From: an uncultured Opitutales bacterium
GTDB taxonomy: Bacteria; Verrucomicrobiota; Verrucomicrobiia; Opitutales; Intestinicryptomonadaceae
Reading direction: 5' to 3'
Assembly: GCA_944390805.1 (NCBI GenBank)
Contig: CALXQW010000012.1
Coordinates: forward strand, 1 to 49,163
DNA length: 49,163 bases
The notes beneath the pieces are model-generated. The model worked only from the letters and a program-made list of their open reading frames with translations. It searched no databases and was not told where the DNA came from. This document shows positions 35,590-45,900 of the stretch, piece by piece. A program made the translations under genes and the position numbers. How positions within the stretch are numbered: position 1 is the stretch's first letter; every line of letters starts with the position of its first letter.

Positions 35590-35701
35590 GTGTCAATTTT
35601 TTACAAAATTTGAACAATTTTTGTCTTTGGCTGTAAAAATCGCTAAAAAAGCTTTACACGAGACTTTGCGCTGATTAGAGAATTAAAAATACTTTTCTGA
35701 T

Positions 35702-38700
35702 ATGTTATATATGAAAGCGAAAATTGCAAAAAATGCGGTGTTGTTTTCTGCCGCCATATTTATGGGGACGTTTTCCGGCGCGGAAACTGTTGTTGTTGAA
35801 GCTGAAGATTTTCAGTTTAAGTCTGATTGGTACAGGGAGAGTACCAGCGGGCAGAATGTTCTAATGACAACAACCAGCCCAACATCTCCGTCCACAGTCT
35901 TTAGTGTTAAGGACGGCGGAGAGTACGATGTATGGATGTCTGCATACGATTATCCAGAATTTAGGCCTGGAACGCGCCTTTTGACTATGTCTGTAAACGG
36001 AGAGCCTCTTCCGGGGGTGGCAGGCAAGCATGGCCATGACGGATTTAGATGGGAAAAGATGGGAAGAGCCAAGCTCGACAAGGGTGAAAATATAGTCTCT
36101 CTCGCCCTCAAGACAGACCATGCAAGGTGTGATGCTCTTCTGTTTACAAACGAGCAAAATTTTGATCCGAATAAATCTGTAGATACTCTCCGCAAGAGAG
36201 TTCCGCTAAAGGTAAAGCCCGTATATAAATCGCCAATTTACGACGATACTTTCACTCCAATTCCAGAATTTGAGGCTTTTTCTGGCGCCAGAAGCATAGG
36301 CGTAAAGAACGACAAAATTGTCCTGTTGTACACTGAACGAAAAGATGCCAAGGGCAATAAGTTTTATGTAAGAAGCGTAGGCGTTTATAAAGACGGCAAG
36401 CTTGTGATGTTGCCGGAATATAAAGACGAAGGACTCTATCTGGTGTATTCTTCCGAGGTAAAGCATGACGGGCAGGACTATTACGCAAGGTGGCTTGGAG
36501 CCGGAGAGAGTGGCATGTATTTGGATGTAAACGGTAAAAAGGTACTTGTGGACACTCCTCCTACGAATCCTTATTGCGTTGGGGAAGCTGAATTGCTCCT
36601 TATAAAAGATGTAAAGAGCCTTGGGAAGGACACTCTTGAATTGACGTATACTGGTGGAGTAAAAGCCACTGTAAAGATTTTGCCAGATGGGCTGATAAAG
36701 TTCGATGCTGTATTTGAAGCTGATAGGTCGGGGTCATATTCTATGGCGATGTTGGGCTTTAACAAGAAGTCGCGCAAGGACGGCTTTAAGAGCCTATTTT
36801 TGCCTACATTTTATCAGGGATCCTCTGTCATGCTTGAGCCCCGCATGTTGGAAGACAGAATGACGAGCCATCCCTTGGCTATGGTGGAGGCCGAAGAGGG
36901 CGGGCTGAATATAACAAGCGCTCTTGTTGCAGATCCAAAAATGCTTCCGTTTGAGTGGTCGCGCAAGGATAGTTCCCGTTACGGATTTTCAATATCTTCG
37001 CCCGACGGACAGGTTCAGACGGCAATATTCCACGGCGTATTGGGCAACAAGCACGCCCAGTTTAAAGAGGGAGACAAAGTTTTAGGTTCGTGGTATATAA
37101 TTACCATAAATGGCGATTGGCGCGACGCTTTCGAGCTTGCCGATAAGAAAATCTTTGCTGCCGACAATATTAGAGAAGCTTTCACCTGCTCTTTCTCTGA
37201 TGCTGCCGACAATATCGCCAATTATCTAAAAGACGGGAAACACAGCGGATGGAGCTCCATAGACAAGGGGCGCTGGAACATTGAGGCGCAGTATATGGGA
37301 ACCCAATCTTCTCCGCTTTCAGAGCTTTCCATTGCAATTCTTACAGACGACGAAAATTTTTATAAAAATATAGCGCTTCCTTCAATGGAGTTTACACTTT
37401 CTCGCAGGACAGCGCATTTTGCCTATAAAAAGCCTGTAAAGGGCTCTTGGACGCACGATAGCATGTGTACACTTTCCGTGCCCTCAGGGGGTAGCTCTAG
37501 CGATGTTTATGCCGGGGAGTTCTTCCTGCTCGGTGGCGGAAATACATGGCTTAGAGATTTGTACTACCACAATAAGGGCAACGTAAAAGTGATGAATAAT
37601 CCGGCGTGGACAAGCCTGCTTGGAATATATTTGGCAGATCCAAATCCGGAGCTCTTGGAGCGGGTAAAGCGCGAGTGCGACCATTGGCTCTCCTACGCGT
37701 TTGATACTAAACCGCAGGGCGAACCCGATCCAGTTCCGTTTGTAAACGACGGATTTTATCCATACTGGTGGTATCTGCCCGACATGTACGAGATAACCAA
37801 AGATAAGAAGTATCTTGAGGCCGCCGAGAAGGGTGCATTCCGTTCCATGATTTGCCTGTGGGCGTGGCCCACTCCGCCAGATGGGGACGTTGTAATAAAC
37901 AAGGGCAATATAAAGCAGGGCATACAGCATCCATTCTGGGCTGGCGGAGAAAAATTCAGACTTGGAGGAGAGGGAAATGTTGCTGCTTTGAGAATGCTAT
38001 CTCAGGCGGGTATGAAACTTTCAGAGTTGGATCAACTCTTTGTAATGCCTGAGAAAAAAGTGCCTTCAAAACTGGTTTCACGGATAGGTTTGGGAATAGA
38101 GCAGCACTGGACATACAAGTGGACGGGCAACTACCACAACATATTAAATCCGTCGTGGGCTGCCGAGATGCTCAAGACCTACCAGTATTCCGGTCGAGAT
38201 ATTCTTATGAAATTCTCACGCCACTCTATAATAGGCCGCTACGCGAATTTCCCCGGATATTATATAAAAGATTTTACCGACGTGCAGCATGATGCGGATT
38301 ATCCATATAAGGGACCAGATTCAACAAGCCTTTATTATCACCATTCCACGGTGCATTTTGGGCAGACTTTCGACTATCTCATGGCTCAGATAGAGGTTGC
38401 CTCAGATAACAAGATAAAATTTCCGTATGTTCGCCAGCAGGGGTATGTATGGTTTACAGATAGGATATTTGGCGCTCCTGGAAGGGTGTTTAGCGATCCT
38501 CTATGCAGGCCTATTCTCGATAAGAATGCTGTTCGGCCTAATTCCGTTAAGGTCAGCACTCTCATCGCCCGCGGCAAGAATGCAATATGGGTTATTGCCT
38601 TGAACGACTCCGCCTCAGACGGAACATTCAGCTTTACTTTCGACTCAACCTCAAGGGGAATGCGCGGAGCAAAGGTTGACGAGCCTGTATCGCTATTCGA

Positions 38701-39145
38701 CGGCAGCGGTAAAGATACGGGAAAGACATTCGGATTCTTCTCAGATAAAAAGGTGGAAATTCCTGCTATGGGGCTTGTTGCGTTTAGAATACCTGCGGAG
38801 GATTTCAATCCTGAGATAAAGGTTCGTCCGATAGAAGGTCCGGGACATCTGTCTAAGGAGAATGTCGGCGGAGATTGGAAAGATGCGCATGTTTTCCGCA
38901 TACGTTCGCCATTTGGTAAAGACTCGGTGTACGCAGTATTTACGGGTGCGCTTTTCAAGCAGAACGCAAAGGTTACCATGACTCTTAAAACATCAAAGGG
39001 TGTGCAGAAAATATCGAGAGATTTCTACCCGTTTGAGTTCAGCGTGTATCCAATTGGCATGGACGACGATTGTGAGGTATCGTTCCTCTTAGAGGAAAAG
39101 GGCAAGGAGCCCATAGAGCTTAAGTTCGATAAGTTCGGCAAATAA
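35702..39145 (+). CDS. Large secreted paralogue-family protein, copy 2
   Basis: This 1,147-residue protein has a signal peptide ending near FSGAE; a second ATG at 35711 gives a more typical MKAKIAKN start, and neither has a visible Shine-Dalgarno site. The N-terminal sugar-binding-like sandwich is intact (VVVEAEDFQFKSDW through CDALLFT, residues about 28-150). Downstream blocks include SFSDAADNIANYLKDGKHSGW, RWNIEAQYMGTQSSPLSEL, PYWWYLPDMYEI, AWPTPPDGD, GLGIEQHW, KFSRHSIIGRYANF and RQQGYVWFTDRIFG. The conserved histidine block is altered to YYHHSTVHFGQT, where the other full copies have APCHFAQS. The C-terminus has FRIRSPFGKDSVY. A hairpin terminator follows. Function is unknown; the layout suggests carbohydrate binding and cleavage. 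Confidence 0.87.
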   Translation: MLYMKAKIAKNAVLFSAAIFMGTFSGAETVVVEAEDFQFKSDWYRESTSGQNVLMTTTSPTSPSTVFSVKDGGEYDVWMSAYDYPEFRPGTRLLTMSVNGEPLPGVAGKHGHDGFRWEKMGRAKLDKGENIVSLALKTDHARCDALLFTNEQNFDPNKSVDTLRKRVPLKVKPVYKSPIYDDTFTPIPEFEAFSGARSIGVKNDKIVLLYTERKDAKGNKFYVRSVGVYKDGKLVMLPEYKDEGLYLVYSSEVKHDGQDYYARWLGAGESGMYLDVNGKKVLVDTPPTNPYCVGEAELLLIKDVKSLGKDTLELTYTGGVKATVKILPDGLIKFDAVFEADRSGSYSMAMLGFNKKSRKDGFKSLFLPTFYQGSSVMLEPRMLEDRMTSHPLAMVEAEEGGLNITSALVADPKMLPFEWSRKDSSRYGFSISSPDGQVQTAIFHGVLGNKHAQFKEGDKVLGSWYIITINGDWRDAFELADKKIFAADNIREAFTCSFSDAADNIANYLKDGKHSGWSSIDKGRWNIEAQYMGTQSSPLSELSIAILTDDENFYKNIALPSMEFTLSRRTAHFAYKKPVKGSWTHDSMCTLSVPSGGSSSDVYAGEFFLLGGGNTWLRDLYYHNKGNVKVMNNPAWTSLLGIYLADPNPELLERVKRECDHWLSYAFDTKPQGEPDPVPFVNDGFYPYWWYLPDMYEITKDKKYLEAAEKGAFRSMICLWAWPTPPDGDVVINKGNIKQGIQHPFWAGGEKFRLGGEGNVAALRMLSQAGMKLSELDQLFVMPEKKVPSKLVSRIGLGIEQHWTYKWTGNYHNILNPSWAAEMLKTYQYSGRDILMKFSRHSIIGRYANFPGYYIKDFTDVQHDADYPYKGPDSTSLYYHHSTVHFGQTFDYLMAQIEVASDNKIKFPYVRQQGYVWFTDRIFGAPGRVFSDPLCRPILDKNAVRPNSVKVSTLIARGKNAIWVIALNDSASDGTFSFTFDSTSRGMRGAKVDEPVSLFDGSGKDTGKTFGFFSDKKVEIPAMGLVAFRIPAEDFNPEIKVRPIEGPGHLSKENVGGDWKDAHVFRIRSPFGKDSVYAVFTGALFKQNAKVTMTLKTSKGVQKISRDFYPFEFSVYPIGMDDDCEVSFLLEEKGKEPIELKFDKFGK

Positions 39146-39151
39146 AAGCAT

Positions 39152-39181
39152 GGGATATGCGCAAAATGCATATCCCTTTTC
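39152..39181 (+). terminator. Intrinsic terminator between copies 2 and 3
   Basis: A perfect 9-bp stem (gggatatgc / gcatatccc) with a 7-base loop is followed by TTTTC. It starts seven bases after the copy 2 stop codon. The rest of the gap to copy 3 (39182-39356) is AT-rich and presumably carries a promoter, but I see no convincing -35/-10 pair. Confidence 0.7.
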
Positions 39182-39356
39182 ATATCTAACCTTTCATATA
39201 TGGACAATGCCTATATTTTTATGAAAAAATAGTCTCGAAATATTAAAGCTTTAATTTAATAATGTCTTTTCATGAATGAGGGGCTTGATATTTGAAAGGC
39301 AATATACCTGTCCTGAAAGTAATTTCTTATATAAAACATTTACCTTTTTAGAAAAT

Positions 39357-42300
39357 ATGAAAAAATCTTTACTTAGCGTATTTATGTTAATATCGGCAGC
39401 GGCTTTTTCAATTGCGGCGCCTGCCGAAAAGAACAAGCCCGTGGAAAGCAAACCCGAAACCTTTTTGCTTGAGGCTGAACATTTTCAATTTATTGGGGAT
39501 TGGTCGGTAGATGGAGATTTAGGGCAGAGAATGCTCATAGTTACAGTTCCAACAAAGAGCGCTCCAACAACAGTTTTCAAGGCAAAGGGTGGAAAATACC
39601 ACGTGTGGTTTTCCGCGAGGGACTATGAAAAAATATCTCCTGCATCAAGAAGAATGAAAGTTTCCGTAAATGGTAAACAGCTCGACGGCATAGGAGGCAC
39701 CCACAAACGCGAGGGCTTCTACTGGCAGAAGATGGGAGAAACGGAACTTATAGAAGGTGAAAATGTAGTTTCTATAGTTCCCCTTACAAGCCATATGAGA
39801 GCCGATGCCGTACTCTTTACACAAGATGGGACTTATAATCCAAATGAAAAACTACATACCAGGCTCGATAGGGCAAAAATAAGAAAAGCGCCTGAGAAGC
39901 TGGATTATGTATATAACTTAGATATGGAGCGTCCGAAACAATCAGATGCCCGAAACGGCAAAAGTTATATTTTATCCAATGACAAACACAGGGTAGCTTT
40001 CGTGGAAAAGATTGCTGCTGATGGAACCAAAACTTTTGAGAGAAACGCCCAAACTCTTGTAAACGGCAAATGGGTTTCTTTAGAACCCTTTAAAGAAGAT
40101 GCTCTTTACCTTATGTATTCGGAGAATAATCCGCGGTATACGGACGGGTTCTTCGCATCATGGGGAGAGGCCCGCAATACTAGTACAATAACTGCAAAGC
40201 TATCAGGTGGTAAAGAGCAGATTATTCCAATGCCTCCGGTAAATCCGTATTGTATAGGGCAGGCAAAGCTTCTTAACATAGTCTCTATAAAACCCGACGG
40301 CGCAAATGCTCTGATTCTCGATTACGGAGACGGCATAAAGGCAAAAGTAACCATGATGCCTAAAGGAGGTGCTCTCAAATATGAAGTAAGCACAGAGGCC
40401 GACAGGGACGGTTGGTATTCATTTTGTTTTATAAATGGAAATTCGGTTGACAAAAAGGAACTCAAGGCTGTCGAGTTGCCCACAATATACCAACTTCAGC
40501 GCGTTATGGTTCAGCCAAAGCTTGTTGCAAATAGGATAACGAGCCATCCGCTATCTATGATAGAGGTTGACGAGGGCGGAAAAAGCGTTGTGAGTGCTGT
40601 TGTGGCGGATCCGGACAAATTGCCGTTTGGGGAATGGTCGGAGGAGAACAATTCTATATACGGATTTACGTTGGCAAGTCCGGAAGGCAGGATTCAGACT
40701 GCAATTTTCCAGCCGATAATAGGAGGTAGAGGCTCACAAAAGAAGGAGGGCGACGAGATAAAGGCGTCTTTTTATGTTCTGAACTTTGCCGGTAACTGGC
40801 TTGACGGAATAGAGTATGTCGACACAAATCTGTTCGACTGCACCAAATTGCGCGAGGCATACGATGTTTCTTTTTCCGACGCCATATGCAACATAGCCGA
40901 CTATCTTAAGAATAAGGAGGCCAGCGGCTGGAGCGACTTGCACAAAGGGCGCTGGAACATAGAGGCAGCCGACACTGTCACGCATTCCACTCCGCTTACT
41001 GAACTTTCCATAGCTTTGCTTACGGACTCCGAAGATTTCTATAAGAATTTCTCATTGCCTACAATAGAGTACACTCTTTCAAGACACACTTCACATTTTG
41101 CTCCTGGGCGCAAGATTGCGGGGCCTTGGTTTAGAAAAGAGATGACTAAACTTGCGGTAGGGTCCGCCATATGGGGGGCCGATTACTATGCTGGGGTAAA
41201 CCGTCTTACAGGAAATGCAAATCCGTTTTTTAAGGACTTTTATTACAATAGCAAAGGTAATTTAAATACAACACGGGGAGATCAATGGTATTATACTCTT
41301 GGTCTTTATCTTGCAGATCCATCTCCGGAACTGCTTGAAAAAGTTAAGGCCGATTGCGACAAATGGCTAAAGAATGTATTCTATAGGCCTATCTATAATG
41401 AGGTAAACTTAGTCTCGTTCATAAATGCTGGAACGTACCACTATTGGTGGTATTTGCCCGAGATATACGCTCTTACCGGAGACAAGAAATATTTGGAAGC
41501 CGCGGAGATTGGCGCATTTTACTCTTTGGCATCTCTTTGGAATTATCCGGTAACGCCGGAAGGCGATACTGTCATAAACAAGGATAATCTTGTTCGCGGT
41601 GTAGGTGGTGCTTGGTGGCGAGGGCCCGAGGAGAGCTTCAGACTGGGAAAGCCTGTTAACGATGCCCGTATAGAGTTGCTTAAGCAGACTCCAAAATATA
41701 AAAATTTCGCATTTAATGGAATGTATGTCGTGCCGCAAAAGACAGTTCCAGCAATGAAAGTTGCAAGGGTTGGGCTTGGAATAGAACAGCATACTACTTA
41801 TCTTAACGGATCCGGAGACAGCAATATTCTTATGCCAAGCTGGTCTGCCGAGATGCTCAAGGTATATCAGTACACAGGTAGGGATATTTTGAGAAAATTC
41901 TCCCGTCATGCAATAATAGGCCGCTATGGAAACTTCTTGGGCTATTATATAAGGGATTATACCGATATCATGCATTCTGCGGAGTATCCTTACGAGGGGC
42001 CGGATATAACCAGCTTTTACTATCACCATGCGCCGTGTCATTTTGCGCAGAGTTTTGACTATCTCATGACTCAGCTTGAGATAGCTTCTAAAGACCAGAT
42101 AAAATTCCCGTATGTGCGTCAGCAGGGCTACGTGTGGTTTACAGACAGAATATTTGGCTTGCCCGGAAAGGTATTTGGCGAGGACGCCCGTCCGCTGCTC
42201 AGCCGCAATGCCGTGCGTGCCGACAGCGTCAAGGCCAGCACATTTACAGCCCGCGCTAAAGACGGAATTTGGTGCATTATTCTAAATGACGGAGCAAAGG

Positions 42301-42827
42301 ATGAAACCTTTACTCTCACATTTGATTCTACCGATTTTGCCATGAAGGGCGCCATGACTGATAAACCGATAGTCCTTTACGACTCTGAAGGAAAACTTCT
42401 GCCACAGAAGCTTACTTTTGGAGAGCAGAACAAGGTTTCTATTCCTGCCCAGAGCATTGTAGCAGCAAGGATTCCTGCGTCCGATTACCAGGTTCACAAG
42501 GAAATTAAGCCAATAACTAGTCCGGCGCACATAAAGAAGCTTGATCTTGCCGACGGATGGGGAGATATGCACGCATTCCGCATACGTTCTCCGTTTGGCA
42601 AGGATTCTTTGTATGTGGTTCTTACGGACGGGCAGGGCAAGGATAACTCAAAAGTAGAACTTGAGATTACATCTCCTTCTAAGCAGACTATTACGGTTGA
42701 TGCATTCCCGTACGAATTTAGTGTTTATCCGATAGCGCAGGATAAGCCCATAACTTTCAGCGTAAAGATTATTGAAGATGGAAAAGTAGTTCAAAAAACA
42801 CCGGAAGAAACGCTGCTTGCTGAATAG
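39357..42827 (+). CDS. Large secreted paralogue-family protein, copy 3
   Basis: The ATG at 39357 is chosen because it starts a standard signal peptide (MKKSLLSVFMLISAAAFSIAAPA); the open frame extends to 39276 but would place 27 residues before it. The mature protein, about 1,156 residues in all, begins with a short Lys/Pro/Glu-rich linker not present in the other copies. Then comes the beta-sandwich (FLLEAEHFQFIGDW to ADAVLFT). Core blocks are SFSDAICNIADYLKNKEASGW, RWNIEAADTVTHSTPLTEL, YWWYLPEIYALTGDKKYLEAA, NYPVTPEGD, GLGIEQHTTY, KFSRHAIIGRYGNF, YYHHAPCHFAQS and RQQGYVWFTDRIFGLPG. It ends with FRIRSPFGKDSLY and a beta-rich tail. It keeps all the conserved His and Tyr positions and is a good reference member for the family. 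Confidence 0.87.
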   Translation: MKKSLLSVFMLISAAAFSIAAPAEKNKPVESKPETFLLEAEHFQFIGDWSVDGDLGQRMLIVTVPTKSAPTTVFKAKGGKYHVWFSARDYEKISPASRRMKVSVNGKQLDGIGGTHKREGFYWQKMGETELIEGENVVSIVPLTSHMRADAVLFTQDGTYNPNEKLHTRLDRAKIRKAPEKLDYVYNLDMERPKQSDARNGKSYILSNDKHRVAFVEKIAADGTKTFERNAQTLVNGKWVSLEPFKEDALYLMYSENNPRYTDGFFASWGEARNTSTITAKLSGGKEQIIPMPPVNPYCIGQAKLLNIVSIKPDGANALILDYGDGIKAKVTMMPKGGALKYEVSTEADRDGWYSFCFINGNSVDKKELKAVELPTIYQLQRVMVQPKLVANRITSHPLSMIEVDEGGKSVVSAVVADPDKLPFGEWSEENNSIYGFTLASPEGRIQTAIFQPIIGGRGSQKKEGDEIKASFYVLNFAGNWLDGIEYVDTNLFDCTKLREAYDVSFSDAICNIADYLKNKEASGWSDLHKGRWNIEAADTVTHSTPLTELSIALLTDSEDFYKNFSLPTIEYTLSRHTSHFAPGRKIAGPWFRKEMTKLAVGSAIWGADYYAGVNRLTGNANPFFKDFYYNSKGNLNTTRGDQWYYTLGLYLADPSPELLEKVKADCDKWLKNVFYRPIYNEVNLVSFINAGTYHYWWYLPEIYALTGDKKYLEAAEIGAFYSLASLWNYPVTPEGDTVINKDNLVRGVGGAWWRGPEESFRLGKPVNDARIELLKQTPKYKNFAFNGMYVVPQKTVPAMKVARVGLGIEQHTTYLNGSGDSNILMPSWSAEMLKVYQYTGRDILRKFSRHAIIGRYGNFLGYYIRDYTDIMHSAEYPYEGPDITSFYYHHAPCHFAQSFDYLMTQLEIASKDQIKFPYVRQQGYVWFTDRIFGLPGKVFGEDARPLLSRNAVRADSVKASTFTARAKDGIWCIILNDGAKDETFTLTFDSTDFAMKGAMTDKPIVLYDSEGKLLPQKLTFGEQNKVSIPAQSIVAARIPASDYQVHKEIKPITSPAHIKKLDLADGWGDMHAFRIRSPFGKDSLYVVLTDGQGKDNSKVELEITSPSKQTITVDAFPYEFSVYPIAQDKPITFSVKIIEDGKVVQKTPEETLLAE

Positions 42828-42838
42828 CAATGATATTT

Positions 42839-42871
42839 TTCCGCCTCTTATAAATTATAATGAGGCGGAAA
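42839..42871 (+). other. Hairpin between copies 3 and 4
   Basis: A 9-bp stem (ttccgcctc / gaggcggaa) encloses an AT-rich loop of 14 bases. It is not followed by a T tract on the plus strand, so it is not a standard intrinsic terminator. It may stabilise the 3' end of the copy 3 transcript or act with Rho. Confidence 0.5.
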
Positions 42872-42904
42872 TGTCTTTAAAAATAACCTGTATCTATAAA
42901 AATT

Positions 42905-45900
42905 ATGAAGAAACTAATAATTGCATTGTTATCTGCGGCATTTGCGGTAGGGGCATTTTCGCAGACGCTATTAATAGAGTCGGAGGACTTTCAGTTCCCG
43001 TGCGACTGGGCATTGGGAACTTACCATAAGAAAAAGATTCTTAATTGCGGAACGAGTAAATCATCGCCCAAAGCCGTATTTTCCGTCAAGAAGGGCGGTT
43101 CATACAACGTTTGGACATCCGTAATGGATTTCCCAAAAGATAGACCCGGCACAAGGATATGTAAAATAGCTATTGACGGCAAAACTCTTCCTACTCCTGC
43201 CGGAAAGCATGGTCAGGACGGTTTAAAGTGGGAGAATGTCGGTAAGGTCGATCTCGAGGTCGGGGAGCATCTGCTTACGATAGTTAAGATGGCAGACTAT
43301 TGCCGCAACGACGCTGTTTTGCTGACGATGGACGACAAGTTTGATCCAAATGCTGGGGAATTTCCTCGCAACAAATTCAAGCAGAAACTGCGCGCGGTGG
43401 AATGTACGTACAAGGATGAGTTTCCTCGCCAGAAGCCGCTGACGGAAATTTCCTCCCCCAAAAAGTTTTCCGTGCAGAATGCCGACATAAAGATAACATT
43501 TACGGAGAAGCGCGACGAGAATGGCGACACCGCCTACGAGCGCAGTGCGGAGGTTCTTGGAAAAGACGGCAAATGGGTGGATCTTCCACCGTTTTCGGAC
43601 GAATGCTACTTTATGCTTTACGCAAACAAGATAAAGCTTTCAGATAGCACATATTTCCCGTCATGGAGGGGAGGTCAGCTTGCAAAGGCCAAGATTCAGA
43701 TAAACGGAAAGGATGTGGATATAGATCTGTCTCCAACAAATCCGTACACGATAGCGGAAGGGAAACTGTTGAGAATAACGTCGGTAAAGCAGAAGGGAAC
43801 AAGGGCTCTGGAGCTTAAGTTCTCAAACGGAGCAAAGGGAGTTTTAGAATTGCCTAAGAATGGTCAGTATGCTCGCATGGATATAAGCTACGACGCCGAT
43901 GACGAGGGTTATTATTCTTTTGGAATTCTCGCCAACAATAAGGTTGATATTAAAGATGTAAAATCTTCATTCTTGCCTACAATATACCAGAACAAGCGCC
44001 TCATGCGCGAACCCAAGATGGTTACCACGGTGATAGTATCGCAGCCGATTTCCATTCTTGGAAGTATGCAAAATGGAATGGAGATTACCTCTGGAGTTGC
44101 AGCAAATCCGAATCTTTTGCCCTTTGAGTGGAGCAGGCATGGAGCTTCAAGATACGGTTTTAGCCTTGCGAATCCCGATGCCATACCCCAGACAGCGCTT
44201 TTCCAGCCTATACTTGGCGGGGTTGACTCATACAAGAAGGCCGATGAGACTTTGGTTGCGTCGTTCTATTTGCTAAATGTTGCTGGCGACTGGCGCGACA
44301 CTTTTGAGCTTGCAAACGAGAGAATCTTTGCCGGTTCGGTAATGAGGGAGCCGTACGATACATCCTTCTCAGATGCGGTAAACAATATTGCTCTGTATTT
44401 AAAAGACGGTGTGCATAGCGGTTGGAGCGCCATGCACAAGGCCCGTTGGAACATAGAGGGCTACGATCTTGCAACGACAGCTTCTCCTATGGCGGAGATA
44501 GAAGCTGCTTTGCTCATGGACGACGAGGAGTACTACCGCAATTACGCCCTGCCGACTATAGAATATACGCTTTCGAGAAAGAGCTCTCACTTTGCAATAG
44601 CGCCTGAGACAAATGAGGGATATGGAAAGAAACTCTACGAACTGTCTATCCCTTCCAAAATGTGGACTTGCGATTACTACGCCGGCTTAAATGCCCTAAC
44701 TGGATCTAAGAATCCGTGGCTTGTGAAAGATTTTGTGAAGAATCCAGACGGCACATTTAGATTTTCCAACAAGATAAGTTACGGCAGAATTCCAAAATGG
44801 TCTTATCTTTTGGGGTGCTATTTGGCAAGCCCAACTCCGGAACTTCTCGAGGAGATAAAGAAAGAGGCCGATATATGGCTGGAGAATTTCTTCAATGCAT
44901 CTTCAAAATACGAGCCAAATTTGGTATCTTTTATAAATTCAGGTCTCTATCCATACTGGTGGTATCTGCCGGATTTGTACGAGCTCACCGGAGATAAGAA
45001 ATACCTTGATTATGCCGATAAGGGCGCATTCTATTCACTCTCCAGCCTGTGGAATTGGCCAACTCCGCCAGAGGGAGATGTTGTCATAAATAAAGGCGGC
45101 ATGGCAAGAGGTGTAAGTACCATGTGGTGGAAGGGAAGGGAACGCCACAGGGTAGGATATGAAAATCAGGCATCTGCGCGCAAGTTGCTCTCGGAAGCGG
45201 GCGTAAAGAAAATAGAGCCCTTCTTATTGCCTGAAAAGACAGTTCCGGCTATGAAAGTTTCGAGAATAGGAATTGGCATAGAGCAGCACTCGACGTATAT
45301 AGGTTCATGTTCAAACATACTTATGCCGGGTTGGGCGGCGGAGATGCTTAGAGTATATAAGCATAATGATAGAGACATTCTAATGAAATTCTCGCGCCAC
45401 ACAATAATAGGCCGCTACGCAAACTTCCTCGGGTACTATATCCAGGACTTTACCGATGTTCAGCACGATCCAGATTATCCCGTGGTAGGGCCCGATTCCA
45501 CGAGCTTCTACTACCACCATGCCCCCTGCCATTTTGCGCAGAGCGTAGACTATTTGGTATCCCAGCTTGAGGTTGCCACTAAGGATAAAATAAAGTTCCC
45601 GTACATGCGCCAGCAGGGATATGTGTGGTTTACTGACAGAATCTTCGGCTTGCCCGGAGAGGTTTTTGGCGAAAAAGGTTGCAGGCCGCTTATCAGCAAG
45701 ACGGCGGTGCGTCCCGATACGCCGAAAGTCAGTACGTTCTTTGCGCGCGGCAAGAACTCTGTTTGGGTGATACTCTTAAACGACTCTGCCTCTCCGCTTG
45801 AGACCTCTTTGGCGTTTGACCAGTCAGACAAGATGTTCTGTGGCGTTGCTGACAATGCGGATATAGAGGTTTTCGATTCCGACGGCAACAAGCTTGCTCA

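Noticed and set aside
35590..35701. Possible terminator or promoter between copies 1 and 2
   Set aside because: The AT-rich inverted pieces are short and imperfect. TTTACA at 35653-35658 has only a 3/6 -10 match 17 bases on. Neither is strong enough to list as a feature.
39276..39356. Extended N-terminus of copy 3 from an in-frame ATG at 39276
   Set aside because: The signal peptide begins at 39357; the upstream 27 codons would bury it behind a polar stretch and have no homologue in the other copies.
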